A stretch of DNA of 64,000 nucleotides from Pseudolactococcus sp041800635. GTDB lineage: Bacteria > Bacillota > Bacilli > Lactobacillales > Streptococcaceae. The number at the start of each line of letters is the position of its first letter. The first letter of the stretch is position 1. This document shows, in pieces, positions 8,078 through 17,372 of this stretch. The DNA lies in NCBI GenBank assembly GCA_047833645.1, contig CP181259.1, forward strand, positions 1,240,001-1,304,000, read 5' to 3'. Both the position numbers and the translations under genes were made by a program. The notes below the pieces were generated by a model. That model had not been told where the DNA came from and ran no database searches. It was given only the letters and a program-made list of their open reading frames with translations.

Positions 8078-9253
8078 TCAGATACTCTCCATTTTTTCGC
8101 TAATATCTAACTCCATATTTTTTGTAACATGAGTATATATTTGAATTGTCGTTTTTTCATTTATATGACCGACACGACTCATAATTGCTTTCACCGGAAT
8201 ACCTAACTCAGTCAACAAACTAATATGAGAATGCCTAAACATATGACTTGAAAAATCTCTTGGATTTTTGCCTTTTAATCCTGAAAGCACCCCTATTTTT
8301 TTTATATAAATATTTAATAAATTGTGATTAATCAATCTACCTTGAGAATTTAAAAAAATAAACTTTTTGGCATTTAAATTGAAGTCTTCATTTAAGATTT
8401 TCATTTCATTTATAATTTCTATACAGCGACTATTAATAGATATTTTCCGATATGAATTACTTGTTTTTGGTGCTGTAATTTTAAAATCCTTCAAACTTGC
8501 GCTACTATAATCAATAGTATGTCTAATATCTATCATTTTCTTTTCCAAGTCAACGTTCTCCCACATTAGAGCAAGAGCTTCCCCAATACGTAGACCAGTT
8601 AGATACATAAATTCGATTAAATAATTCATTCTAATTTGACAGCGACTTTTACCAAAACTTTCCTTAAACTTATGAAACTCATCTCTTGATAAAAATTTAC
8701 ATCTCTTTTTTTCGATAAGCTCAATAGTTTTTTTATCTCTAGGAAGTTGCACCCCGTCAATTAAGTTGAAATTAGTATACCCTATTTTCATTGCATATTT
8801 AAAAAATAAATTAGCATATCCTTTTTGAGAACGCTTATAACTTATAGATGAGTTAGAAGACATAATTTTATTTTGAAAATAGCTACTAGAAACTTCATTA
8901 AATTTTTTATCTAAAATTTCTTTAAATAAATTGTTCAATATTCCCTTATATACATAAAAACTACTATCTTTTAACTCTTGTTTTCTAAATAAAAGATATT
9001 CGTCCAATACTTCATTAAAAGTATATTGTTTATTTTTTCGAGAACGAAGTTTACATTCAGTCAACTTTTTTTCAATTTTACTATCCAATTCTCTTTTAGC
9101 TTGACCTTGTGCTTGTCTAGTTTTAGAAGTCAACGTAACACTTGCTTGTTTCCACTTTTCCTCGCTTTCATCATAGAATTTTTCATAATAACGGTATTTA
9201 CCGTTTGCTAATTTTTTAAAAAACAATATACCCCACCTTTCTTGGTATATCAT
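8078..9253 (-). CDS. int: ICE tyrosine integrase
   Basis: A 391-aa site-specific recombinase that inserts and excises the element. N-terminal arm-DNA-binding domain (KYRYYEKFYDESEEKWKQA), SAM-like core-binding domain (about residues 65-155), then the catalytic domain with Arg in TGLRIGEAL, the HMFRHSH box, and the nucleophile Tyr in IQIYTHV. Length and architecture are those of Tn916/phage-type integrases. It is the outermost gene at the left end, 150 bp from attL, with likely arm sites between. Upstream is a small Xis-like gene, the usual arrangement in this ICE group. Confidence 0.93.
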   Translation of the reverse strand: MIYQERWGILFFKKLANGKYRYYEKFYDESEEKWKQASVTLTSKTRQAQGQAKRELDSKIEKKLTECKLRSRKNKQYTFNEVLDEYLLFRKQELKDSSFYVYKGILNNLFKEILDKKFNEVSSSYFQNKIMSSNSSISYKRSQKGYANLFFKYAMKIGYTNFNLIDGVQLPRDKKTIELIEKKRCKFLSRDEFHKFKESFGKSRCQIRMNYLIEFMYLTGLRIGEALALMWENVDLEKKMIDIRHTIDYSSASLKDFKITAPKTSNSYRKISINSRCIEIINEMKILNEDFNLNAKKFIFLNSQGRLINHNLLNIYIKKIGVLSGLKGKNPRDFSSHMFRHSHISLLTELGIPVKAIMSRVGHINEKTTIQIYTHVTKNMELDISEKMESI

Positions 9254-9279
9254 TAGTTGAATACACTAATTATACCATT

Positions 9280-9504
9280 TCATTTATACATCTTGCTTTG
9301 TCTGTATTGAAGATATAAAAAAAAGCCTTTGACATTAATCATAGGAAAGCGAGGACTTCCATAAGTTATGATACATTTAAAATCATCATCTTTTTTTATA
9401 GCAGTCATATATTTTTCAAGTGTTTTCATTTTGAATACTGGAAAATAATTATCAATAAGTTGCTGTTTGCTGACATTTAAATCTGGAAAATTGTTTATAT
9501 CCAT
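9280..9504 (-). CDS. Small Xis-like DNA-binding protein (putative excisionase)
   Basis: A 74-aa protein starting at MDINNF; the strong SD GAAAGGAG right before the ATG at 9504 decides this start over an in-frame ORF that begins 21 codons earlier. The sequence suggests a helix-turn-helix/winged fold (SKQQLIDNYFPVFKMKTLEK) with a basic C-terminus (QYRQSKMYK). Its place directly upstream of int, and its size, match excisionases, which steer Int towards excision. Assignment is mainly by position; no specific family is recognised with certainty. Confidence 0.6.
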   Translation of the reverse strand: MDINNFPDLNVSKQQLIDNYFPVFKMKTLEKYMTAIKKDDDFKCIITYGSPRFPMINVKGFFLYLQYRQSKMYK

Positions 9505-9626
9505 GATTTTGCGCTCCTTTCTTTTGTATTTTATATACCTTGCATATAACGAATATGCACCGCCCACATTGTGAGTGTTCTACAATTAAACTAAAGGTAC
9601 TACCTCAGATATTATTTCTAAACTTA

Positions 9627-9935
9627 TTATCTACTTTGTAAGTAAGCAAGAATGAATCCCTCTGAAATATTTGTGATAGAACAATCCTTAAGCAATGCGC
9701 AAACCTCATCACAAGTTTTGATTACAAAATGACTGGACATAAAATCAAAACCGTATTCTTCAATAAACTGCTCACGATCTCGGCCCATATCATCAAACGC
9801 ATTTCGCCAACCAAAATAATCAGTTGTACATTGAGTTGCTGAATCAATTACTGCTCGTTTATCTTTACTCATACCAATCGCATACATCATTATTTCTTCG
9901 CTAGGATATGTTATACCATCAAGTTTCATTGACAT
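9627..9935 (-). CDS. Conserved ICE protein of unknown function (102 aa)
   Basis: A 102-aa acidic, probably cytoplasmic protein with no signal or membrane segment; not recognised. It lies between the Xis-like gene and a 171-aa unknown in the leftward ICE operon. An SD GGAG precedes the ATG. Features include DYFGWRNAFDDMGRDREQF and a C-terminal helical segment. Context suggests a role in ICE maintenance or regulation, but nothing in the sequence shows this. Confidence 0.65.
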   Translation of the reverse strand: MSMKLDGITYPSEEIMMYAIGMSKDKRAVIDSATQCTTDYFGWRNAFDDMGRDREQFIEEYGFDFMSSHFVIKTCDEVCALLKDCSITNISEGFILAYLQSR

Positions 9936-9974
9936 ATTTTCTACTCCTTAAATTCTAAAGTCTTTCAAGACTTA

Positions 9975-10490
9975 CTAAATACTGCCCAATAATTCGGCTT
10001 TTGATCGTTTATTCAACCAGTGAAATGTACCAAGGTCTCGAACTTTAACCATAATTTGTGGCAAGCTGAAACCGTACTTTGCTAATTCATCTGTATATGA
10101 TACTAAGTATCTTATGCAATTATCAATTGATACACAGAAATTATAGACAACATCTTGATAGCGCCTATCTAACTCCAGTAATTCTAAAACATATTCAGAC
10201 CACACACGAATTGTTTTGACATCTACATTTGCGTGTTTTTCAATTGTAGTTGGATTGAGTTTATTTAACTTGTTTTGTATCGCTTGTTTTGCTTCAAGAC
10301 AAAGTAAATCAATTTGTCTTTCATACTTGATAAGCAATTCACACCAGACCAAAATTTCATTTATTTTGGCGTATGGCGATAAGTACAAGTTATGTTTAAA
10401 ACTTTCGACTTTTTGCTCAAAAAAATTGAAGTCCTCTATCATCTGGACTTCATCATTCATAGCACGTATTCTAAAATCTGTTAAATTCAT
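9975..10490 (-). CDS. Unknown helical ICE protein (171 aa)
   Basis: A 171-aa protein predicted mainly alpha-helical, no membrane segment or signal, not recognised. It starts only 3 bases after the CwlT-like gene stop (10494), so the two are probably co-translated. Conserved-looking aromatic/charged patterns (IRVWSEYVLELLELDRRYQD, GTFHWLNKR) do not match a family I know. It sits at the distal end of the conjugation operon, where accessory genes are common. Confidence 0.65.
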   Translation of the reverse strand: MNLTDFRIRAMNDEVQMIEDFNFFEQKVESFKHNLYLSPYAKINEILVWCELLIKYERQIDLLCLEAKQAIQNKLNKLNPTTIEKHANVDVKTIRVWSEYVLELLELDRRYQDVVYNFCVSIDNCIRYLVSYTDELAKYGFSLPQIMVKVRDLGTFHWLNKRSKAELLGSI

Positions 10491-10493
10491 TGG

Positions 10494-11555
10494 CTATTTT
10501 CCCTCCACATACCAAAATTGTTTAGCTTCATCTGCTGAAAATGTACGATAAGATACCGTAAGTGGTGGCAGACCTGTCACATTCATTTCTGAAATTAAGA
10601 CAGAGCCGTCATCTTTGACTTGTTCCACAAAACCCACATGACCGTAGGTAGGGTCTGAACCTGCTTGACCTTGCACAAAACTTAAGGCAGTATGGACTTT
10701 AGGCTCATGAGAGACTGAGTAACCCGCCTTACTTGCCCAATCGCCACCATTGCCCATATAGCTATCAAATTTAATGCCCAACTGATAAGCCCTGTTATAT
10801 ACGTACCACGTACATTGACCTTGTGGATAAGAAGCTGAACCACTATAGGCTTGACCACTAAATGGTGTTTCAACTTCCCAACCGTTCGGAATGTTTGCGG
10901 ACATCACTCCATTGACAGCTTCTCCACTTGAATCATTGCTGAAGCCTACATGGTCTTTGAGTAAGTCATACCATTTTTGGGCATCATCTTGTAACTTGTC
11001 TGCTTTCGTTTGACCGTCACTTAAAGCGACACCCTCATAATATTGTGACCAATCTAAACTAGCCTGTCTAGGGTCAGTAGAAACGCTCACAAGGTCTTTT
11101 GTTTTCTTGTATGCACCATTTAATTCAGTAGATACGAGTTTTAATTCAACGTCCATTGAAAGTGTTCTACTTTCAGCCTTAGCCCAACGATTACCATTGA
11201 CATTATTAGACCAACCCGACCACTGGAAGATACCCGCAACACCACCGCCAAGGTTTTCAGCTTCTGGATCAAAACCTGATTCCCTTTCAGCGACAGCTAA
11301 AGCACCGCTTGCACCTTGAATACTAAATCGCTCTTTACTCATGAGATAGCTTGCTATATCAATGACATTTTTGGCTTTTTCTTCTGAAATGTTAGCTTTA
11401 CTTGCTAATTCTTTTGGTGTGATTGTCAAGCCACCTGCACTACTTGAGAAACTATCCGCACTTGATGAAGTGCCACCTGCCACAATGACAAGTAAAAATA
11501 TAAAAAAAATAGGTATAAACATACCTATCAGAAATAAATGTTTTTTCTTTTTCAT
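10494..11555 (-). CDS. CwlT/Orf14-like bifunctional peptidoglycan hydrolase of the conjugation machine
   Basis: A 353-aa membrane-anchored or secreted enzyme (KKKKH then a hydrophobic segment, residues 6-28). Lysozyme-like domain (about 75-215; GASGALAVAERESGF, GIFQWSGW, WSQYYEGVAL) and a C-terminal CHAP domain with Cys in GQCTWYVYN and His in YGHVGFVEQV. In Tn916 (Orf14) and ICEBs1 (CwlT) the equivalent opens the cell wall so that the mating channel can assemble. It follows the VirB6-like gene, as in those elements. Paralogue of the truncated gene at 2-778. Confidence 0.9.
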   Translation of the reverse strand: MKKKKHLFLIGMFIPIFFIFLLVIVAGGTSSSADSFSSSAGGLTITPKELASKANISEEKAKNVIDIASYLMSKERFSIQGASGALAVAERESGFDPEAENLGGGVAGIFQWSGWSNNVNGNRWAKAESRTLSMDVELKLVSTELNGAYKKTKDLVSVSTDPRQASLDWSQYYEGVALSDGQTKADKLQDDAQKWYDLLKDHVGFSNDSSGEAVNGVMSANIPNGWEVETPFSGQAYSGSASYPQGQCTWYVYNRAYQLGIKFDSYMGNGGDWASKAGYSVSHEPKVHTALSFVQGQAGSDPTYGHVGFVEQVKDDGSVLISEMNVTGLPPLTVSYRTFSADEAKQFWYVEGK

Positions 11556-11584
11556 TTGATTTTCTTTCTAGGTATGTTGATACC

Positions 11585-11665
11585 TCACTTTTTCTTAAAT
11601 AAACTAACCACAAACCAAACAGGGATAGCAACTATCCCAACAAAAATAGTTTTGATGATTTTCAT
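11585..11665 (-). CDS. Small membrane protein of the conjugation operon (26 aa)
   Basis: ATG at 11665 with SD AGGAAA, stop at 11585. It encodes 26 residues: a basic start (MKIIK), one hydrophobic span (TIFVGIVAIPVWFVVSLF) and a KKK tail, i.e. a single-pass positive-inside peptide. It fills the gap between the VirB6-like and CwlT-like genes with normal spacing. Translation initiation looks real, but the size makes it uncertain. Confidence 0.55.
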   Translation of the reverse strand: MKIIKTIFVGIVAIPVWFVVSLFKKK

Positions 11666-11667
11666 AA

Positions 11668-14085
11668 TTATTTTCCTTTCCTCTCAATAATACCGCTATC
11701 GAAAATACCACGTTTTGCGTTGGCGGTTTTGATTTTAATATCACGTTTTTTACTTTTGTCAGAAGTTGGTAATTTGGGCTTTTCAGTAAATAGTTCTTTA
11801 CTCAAACGATCGACTTGACCTTTCTTTCTAGCTTTTCTAGTTGAAAGGTCATTTTTAATGCCGTCTGAAAATTTACCTTTAAGTTCATCTTTTCGTTTTT
11901 GGTAATTGATGGCTTGTGATGTTTTATCTCTCAAAGTCTTATTTTCAGAACGTTGTATTTTATTGCTATCAAATTTAGCTAGTTTCTTCTTAGCTTCATT
12001 TTCAGGCATTAGACCAAGAGAACTTGAAAATTTAGTTTTCAATTTCTCTTTAGAATCAGCGATAGCTTGCTTAGTGTCCACAAAAGCACCTTTTGTGTTT
12101 TCCCATTTACCTTTCAAGTTATTAGTTGTTTCTTTTCGTTTTGCTATTGCAAGTTGTTTAGATTTTTCATCTTGACCAAAACGTATTTTATCACTTGCTT
12201 TAACTGTACCTTTAACACCTTTTTTAGCTAAGGTTTTACCAGCGGTACCAGCTTTTTTCACACCGTCAACTTTGCTTTTCGACATTTGATTATGAGTAGA
12301 TAGACCATTACTTGATAGACTACCACTAGAAGTTGAGAGAGCAGGTGTTTTGTTAAAGTTAAATGGATTTTTGGCATTAGACAGACTTGGTAATGACTTG
12401 ACAGAATCAAGACTACCTTTTGCCAATTCAGAAACACTTTTCTTAGCTGTATCAAATAGAGAAGTCAACTTATCTCTTTGTTTCCACAAAAGGAAATACA
12501 AAGCGAACTGTATGAAAATTGAAATATAATATGAATGTGACACATTTCTAAATGCCATTTCCACAAAGCTATTAAAGATAAGCCCCATTTGCACACCTAA
12601 TAGACCAGATACTGATAAAGCCGTAAACACGACTATTCTTTTTGCTAAATTACCTGCCATATGCTCAAACTGAGGTAAGATAGACAAGACTAATATAATA
12701 GGTGCTACAAATATCGCAAAAACAACAATTAACTGTAACACCCACGTGTACATTAATGTACCAACTGTAATCACAGTTAAAACAAAACCTTTAAACAGAG
12801 AAGCTAATGCAACCATAAATTTATCGGCTATACTTGAAAACCCTAATTTTGTGAAGCCAGCTTCTTTATTTTTCTTAGCATATTTACTAACCGAATCAGT
12901 ATCGCCTTTTGTTGCAAGTAATGCCGTTTGTTCACTTTGTACCGAATTTTCAGGTAACTTATTGGTATCAAAGTTCATTTCCTTAAAGGGTTCTTTTACA
13001 ATGACATTAAATAATTGTGTTTTCAAAGCATTAATTGTACTATCAGACACCTTATCATTTGTCGTTGAAACATTAGCCGTGAAATTGGTTGTAGAAGTTT
13101 TTTCAGTCGTATCATTTGCGATTGTTACCTTTGATAAGTTATTAATCAAAGAACTTGTAAAAGTGTCTGTAAAACTTTTAGTCACATAAACAATGCGAGT
13201 AATAACATGTGTCCCTTTATATGCACCACTTCCGCTTGAAACTGGTAAGAAAAAAACACCAGCTACAACTATACGAAGTATAACACCTAGAATTTTCTTA
13301 CCAAACGGTTTACCTTCTGACAAATCTTTGAAAGCACTAATACCCACAAAGACCATAGCCATTGGAAAGATAACAGGTAAGAGTAGTGCTTGCAGAATAG
13401 CCTGCATTTTAGATACAAAATCATCTAAATACTGAAAAATATCAATATTAGATACTGCCGATAAAATCAATGAATCTAATAGAAACATCAATTTTGAACC
13501 TGCAAAAATCAACTGTACTACCCAATTAATGATTTTAGGGAACGCTTCTTTAGCACCAAAAAAACCTTTATCCTCAATATACATATAACTTGTATAAGCT
13601 GATAAGGCTGACATATCTTTTGCATTAATAGCACCTGCTTCTTTTGCGAGTGCTTCTTGATAATCATTTGAACTATCAATTGTACCAGCCTTTGTTAAAA
13701 TAGCACTATTATAAGCATTATTTAATGTTGTAATAGCAGAAGCAGTTTTTGTTTTATCATATCCCGCATTTGATAATTTTGAAATAGCCCCTTGATAGAG
13801 TAGATTATATTTTTGATAAGTTTCTTCTGTAATCGGAATCGCATTATTACCTTGTGTTTGATTACTTAGATTTTTAATCTCATTAATAATTGTTAGAACT
13901 GCTTTATACTCTGGAGTATTAACAATATCGCCTTGGGCATTTGTTACAAACTCAGGTGCTTTAATACCACTATCAGAACCGATAGTATCATTAGTGACAA
14001 CTGCATTACCTGTGTCTAAAGCGTAGGCTTGACTACCACAAAACAACAGACTTAAAAAGGTTAGCGCAACTAAAATCTTTTTCAT
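11668..14085 (-). CDS. VirB6-like conjugation channel membrane protein (Tn916 Orf15/ICEBs1 ConG family)
   Basis: An 805-aa protein with a signal-like N-terminus (LLFCGSQAYA), a large extracellular or loop region, clusters of membrane spans (around residues 190-285 and 420-535) and a long, basic, disordered C-terminal tail of about 250 residues rich in K/S/T. This is the layout of Orf15/ConG, the polytopic channel component of Gram-positive type IV secretion. It starts 4 bases inside the stop of the 57-aa gene (ATGA overlap), so translation is coupled. Order VirB4-(small)-VirB6-CwlT matches Tn916. Confidence 0.88.
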   Translation of the reverse strand: MKKILVALTFLSLLFCGSQAYALDTGNAVVTNDTIGSDSGIKAPEFVTNAQGDIVNTPEYKAVLTIINEIKNLSNQTQGNNAIPITEETYQKYNLLYQGAISKLSNAGYDKTKTASAITTLNNAYNSAILTKAGTIDSSNDYQEALAKEAGAINAKDMSALSAYTSYMYIEDKGFFGAKEAFPKIINWVVQLIFAGSKLMFLLDSLILSAVSNIDIFQYLDDFVSKMQAILQALLLPVIFPMAMVFVGISAFKDLSEGKPFGKKILGVILRIVVAGVFFLPVSSGSGAYKGTHVITRIVYVTKSFTDTFTSSLINNLSKVTIANDTTEKTSTTNFTANVSTTNDKVSDSTINALKTQLFNVIVKEPFKEMNFDTNKLPENSVQSEQTALLATKGDTDSVSKYAKKNKEAGFTKLGFSSIADKFMVALASLFKGFVLTVITVGTLMYTWVLQLIVVFAIFVAPIILVLSILPQFEHMAGNLAKRIVVFTALSVSGLLGVQMGLIFNSFVEMAFRNVSHSYYISIFIQFALYFLLWKQRDKLTSLFDTAKKSVSELAKGSLDSVKSLPSLSNAKNPFNFNKTPALSTSSGSLSSNGLSTHNQMSKSKVDGVKKAGTAGKTLAKKGVKGTVKASDKIRFGQDEKSKQLAIAKRKETTNNLKGKWENTKGAFVDTKQAIADSKEKLKTKFSSSLGLMPENEAKKKLAKFDSNKIQRSENKTLRDKTSQAINYQKRKDELKGKFSDGIKNDLSTRKARKKGQVDRLSKELFTEKPKLPTSDKSKKRDIKIKTANAKRGIFDSGIIERKGK

Positions 14086-14255
14086 TTAAGCCCCGCTTTC
14101 CAAGAATTACCAATATCTTTCAGAAAATCTGGTAAGTATCTAATTGTCTTGATGAACGGTTCATAAAGACCAGTCATTTTCAACATCATTAAAAAGAATA
14201 CAAGGAATATGACAACACCTAATACCATATCCACAAGTGATTTTTTGTTTTTCAT
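14082..14255 (-). CDS. Small membrane protein between VirB4- and VirB6-like genes (57 aa)
   Basis: ATG at 14255 with SD GGAAAATATC, stop TGA at 14082 overlapping the ATG of the next gene. The product has a basic start (MKNKKS), one strongly hydrophobic segment (VLGVVIFLVFFLMML) and an amphipathic C-terminal half. The overlap and the SD support translation. A small single-span protein here may be a channel subunit; no family name is certain. Confidence 0.7.
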   Translation of the reverse strand: MKNKKSLVDMVLGVVIFLVFFLMMLKMTGLYEPFIKTIRYLPDFLKDIGNSWKAGLK

Positions 14256-14276
14256 TGATATTTTCCTTTCAAGTCT

Positions 14277-16760
14277 TTATACAGCGACTAATTCTGTTTC
14301 GATTGTGTCACACAATGGATTGATTTCAGAAACAATACCGTCAATTGTAATACGTTCAGTACGCCCAAACGGGTCAGTAAAGAGACATTGCCCCATAGAC
14401 ATGCTAGACACCCATTTACGTGTTTCTTCTGATTTCACAATACCATGAGTATCTAAGATTAAATCTGTCTCAGTCGGAGAGTTAAAACTAAACAATGTAC
14501 CAAAACCAGTATCATCTAATTCTGAATTAGAATCTTTGTGAGATTGAGAAACGAATACCAAGAAATTATTAAACGACCGACCAGTTCGTCTGATTTTCAT
14601 AATAATTTCTCTACCCACATCAGTAATATTAAAGAACCATGCTTCATCAATGAAAGTAATTGATTCTTTCTTGCTTTCAGAACCAAATTTGTAACAGAAT
14701 TGTCCTAAAGCATAAAGAGCGACTAGAGATTGTCTTTGATTTTCAGTAATACTTGTTTCACTTGTTGGTAATTCAAGACCAGTTACTTCAATAATTGAAA
14801 TACGTTTTGACATACTGATTGCTTCATTTTGACCGTCAGAGAAACAAAGAGATAGAGTAGAATTGCTCATTTTTTCAAGTAGTAACTCAGCAGTAATTCT
14901 CACTCTGTCAGTATCACTCTTAGTGAGGGCTTCCATGATATTTTTAGTACCGACTTTTTCGCCATTTTCACGCAAGACAAGATATTTTTCAATCATTTGT
15001 AACAATTCTTTTTCAAATTGTTCATTTTGTTTCAAATCGTAAAACTCGCCAATCATAGAAATAATCAAGTTTTTAGCTTCTTGACCTGTCAAGAATACTA
15101 ACGGGTCAAGGACACCATGATTTTCAGAATTTTTAGCGTCAATGGTCACAAAATTAATCTGTTTGATATAGTCACAAATTTCAGGATAGATACCTTGACT
15201 TTCATACTCATGTAAAACTTTCATGAATTGTTTTCTAACTTCTGCTTTGGGGTCAAAGTAAAGCAATTTTGTTTTCAAAATACTATTCATAACGAACGTT
15301 TGCTTAACAAAGAAAGATTTTCCCATGCCCATTTGACCTGTTACTTTTACAAGACCGTCAAAGCTGATTTTACCCTCTACATCTAACTTGTTAGCTTGTA
15401 ACAAATTATAATAGACAAGATTTCTTGAATTTTGGAGTGCTTCTTTATAGCCGCCAGACCAACGATCATATCTTGAATCCACTCTACCCATATACAAGCC
15501 AACATCAGAACCTACTTTTTGACCAGTAAAAAACAGACTTTCCGCAAAGCCTGCCATTGTGGTTGTTTGTAAGTATCTGCGTTCATTCTCAAATAAAGGC
15601 TCAGTCAATCTATGCTTATAAAAAAGATAAACTTGGTCGTCTTTAGCACGTGCCAATTCAATACCAATTTTTTTGAAATTGCGCATGACAATTTTTATTT
15701 TTTCTTGTAAGCGATCATAATCATCATCATAGACAAACATTGATTGAAGATAAGAGATAATTGTTTCGCCACGATTTGATTTTTTTACTAAATCTTCTGA
15801 AAGGGCTTCTGCTTGTCCGATTTCATCACGAACAATGCCATTTCTCATAGCAATATCTTCATTTGTTTTTTTATGTTTTTGCTTAGCACGATTGGCACGT
15901 TGTTGCATTGAATTAAAGCCATTCTTCTTAGCAAAGATAGCCTTTGTTTGTACCTCTGTATCAAAACCTAGTAATCGCCGTCTTTCGATAAAGTGATTAT
16001 AAGATAAGTTTGACGGTGGTATGGCAATCGGCAATATAGCTAAGTAAGTTGTTTGCGCACCGTCGCTTAAAGTTAAGATGCCATAATTTTCAAAACTAAC
16101 ACCAGCACTGCCAAAATTATCAATGTTATTTTCAACTTGAATTACTTCAAGTTCTTTGTCAACCGACATACCACGTGAGTATTGAACAGTATTGACAAAA
16201 ATTGTTTGGTCTTTCGTTAGCATATAGCCGTTGAGTGGTAACAGTGTTTGATAAATTTCATGATTGAGTTCTTCAAATCGTTCATACCAATCTTCATCAA
16301 AAGTAACATCAGAACCAATTGTTGCCATTACTCTATTTGAAAAATCAGTAATAGCTGTTTTAAGACCGTCTTTAAAATCAAGTGACACATGATTATTTCT
16401 AAGCGGTATGGTTAAAAAGAATCTATCCTGAGAAGTTTCGCCAATTTGTTTTTTAAGCTCCTCAGCTTGCCTTTTCATAAGATACAAGCCAAATGGTTTA
16501 GTATCTTCTGCTAAGTCCTGCTCCAAAAACTTATAATTATGTGTTGCTTCTGTAGAAAATGGAATCGTTGAGACTTCAAAGCCACCGAAAATTTCTAAAT
16601 CAGATAAAGTATCAGATACCAATTCCTTAAATTCATTTTTCAGTGTAATATCTACTGTATTAACAATCGTTTCAGGAATTTCGTACATTGCATAGACATC
16701 AAGATTTGATCGCAACATCAAATTACCGTGAAAAGCAACAATCCCATTTCTTTTATTCAA
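14277..16760 (-). CDS. VirB4-like conjugation ATPase (Tn916 Orf16/ConE)
   Basis: An 827-aa ATPase that powers the mating channel. Walker A GQMGMGKSFF near residue 475 and Walker B ITFIDEAWFF near 703; the N-terminal half is the VirB4-type membrane-associated domain. Length fits Orf16 (815 aa) and ConE (831 aa). It follows the TcpE-like gene by 4 bases. The order TcpC-TcpD-TcpE-VirB4-VirB6-CwlT is that of pCW3/Tn916-type conjugation modules. Confidence 0.93.
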   Translation of the reverse strand: MNKRNGIVAFHGNLMLRSNLDVYAMYEIPETIVNTVDITLKNEFKELVSDTLSDLEIFGGFEVSTIPFSTEATHNYKFLEQDLAEDTKPFGLYLMKRQAEELKKQIGETSQDRFFLTIPLRNNHVSLDFKDGLKTAITDFSNRVMATIGSDVTFDEDWYERFEELNHEIYQTLLPLNGYMLTKDQTIFVNTVQYSRGMSVDKELEVIQVENNIDNFGSAGVSFENYGILTLSDGAQTTYLAILPIAIPPSNLSYNHFIERRRLLGFDTEVQTKAIFAKKNGFNSMQQRANRAKQKHKKTNEDIAMRNGIVRDEIGQAEALSEDLVKKSNRGETIISYLQSMFVYDDDYDRLQEKIKIVMRNFKKIGIELARAKDDQVYLFYKHRLTEPLFENERRYLQTTTMAGFAESLFFTGQKVGSDVGLYMGRVDSRYDRWSGGYKEALQNSRNLVYYNLLQANKLDVEGKISFDGLVKVTGQMGMGKSFFVKQTFVMNSILKTKLLYFDPKAEVRKQFMKVLHEYESQGIYPEICDYIKQINFVTIDAKNSENHGVLDPLVFLTGQEAKNLIISMIGEFYDLKQNEQFEKELLQMIEKYLVLRENGEKVGTKNIMEALTKSDTDRVRITAELLLEKMSNSTLSLCFSDGQNEAISMSKRISIIEVTGLELPTSETSITENQRQSLVALYALGQFCYKFGSESKKESITFIDEAWFFNITDVGREIIMKIRRTGRSFNNFLVFVSQSHKDSNSELDDTGFGTLFSFNSPTETDLILDTHGIVKSEETRKWVSSMSMGQCLFTDPFGRTERITIDGIVSEINPLCDTIETELVAV

Positions 16761-16764
16761 ATTT

Positions 16765-17139
16765 CTAACTCCTTATTTTCTTTATAAGATTACCTTGTGA
16801 TAGGTAATGTGTGTTTTTTCTTCTACCGTAAATCAACCAATACATGATTTTATCAAACAAATATCTATGAAAGAATTTACCATCAATCTTTAAATCAGCC
16901 ACAGGGTCAGCAAAGTTCCAAGCAATTAAAGCTGAGAAGATGAAAGCCCAATATATCGAAAAGAAAAACAACACTTTCCAAAAGAAAAGCATTGACAAAG
17001 TAAACTCTAAAATCAAATAAAAAGCCCATGATAATTTCTTTTCGCCAACCAAAGGGATTGGTGGTAAATATGAAGGTGCTTCTAATGATAATTGGTATGA
17101 AAATGTATCCCTATCAGGGTATCTCTCTTTATCTTCCAT
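16765..17139 (-). CDS. TcpE-family conjugation membrane protein (Tn916 Orf17-like)
   Basis: A 124-aa protein with two membrane spans (FYLILEFTLSMLFFWKVLFF, IYWAFIFSALIAW) and a basic C-terminus, as in the TcpE family. The start is set at MEDKER (17139), which overlaps or abuts the stop of the TcpD-like gene (TAATATG) and so is coupled to it; a GTG at 17151 is possible. TcpE helps place the channel proteins at the membrane. Confidence 0.85.
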   Translation of the reverse strand: MEDKERYPDRDTFSYQLSLEAPSYLPPIPLVGEKKLSWAFYLILEFTLSMLFFWKVLFFFSIYWAFIFSALIAWNFADPVADLKIDGKFFHRYLFDKIMYWLIYGRRKNTHYLSQGNLIKKIRS

Positions 17140-17140
17140 A

Positions 17141-17371
17141 TTACAAAGCACCAGAAATACCGTTAATTAGTTTACCAACTCCAGAAATTACAGAACTAAT
17201 CACTACTTTCCATGCTTCAAATGTAGTTGGACTCAGAATACTAGATACTGTAAGTCCTATTAAGCCAGTCATCAATGCGTTTGTCTTATCGCCTTTCGCA
17301 AAAGCTTTCAAAGCACCGATACCAGCACCGATTAGAATAAGTAATGCGACAGCGTTTAAAATATTAGTCAT
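17141..17371 (-). CDS. TcpD-like small conjugation membrane protein
   Basis: Start at MTNILN (17371), supported by SD AAAGGAAAA 7 bases upstream and by lying 1 base from the stop of the TcpC-like gene; a longer frame to 17413 has no SD. The 76-aa product has a first hydrophobic span (AVALLILIGAGIGALKAF) and a second (ALMTGLIGLTVSSIL), as in TcpD and equivalents in Tn916-type elements. Confidence 0.75.
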   Translation of the reverse strand: MTNILNAVALLILIGAGIGALKAFAKGDKTNALMTGLIGLTVSSILSPTTFEAWKVVISSVISGVGKLINGISGAL

Positions 17372-17372
17372 T

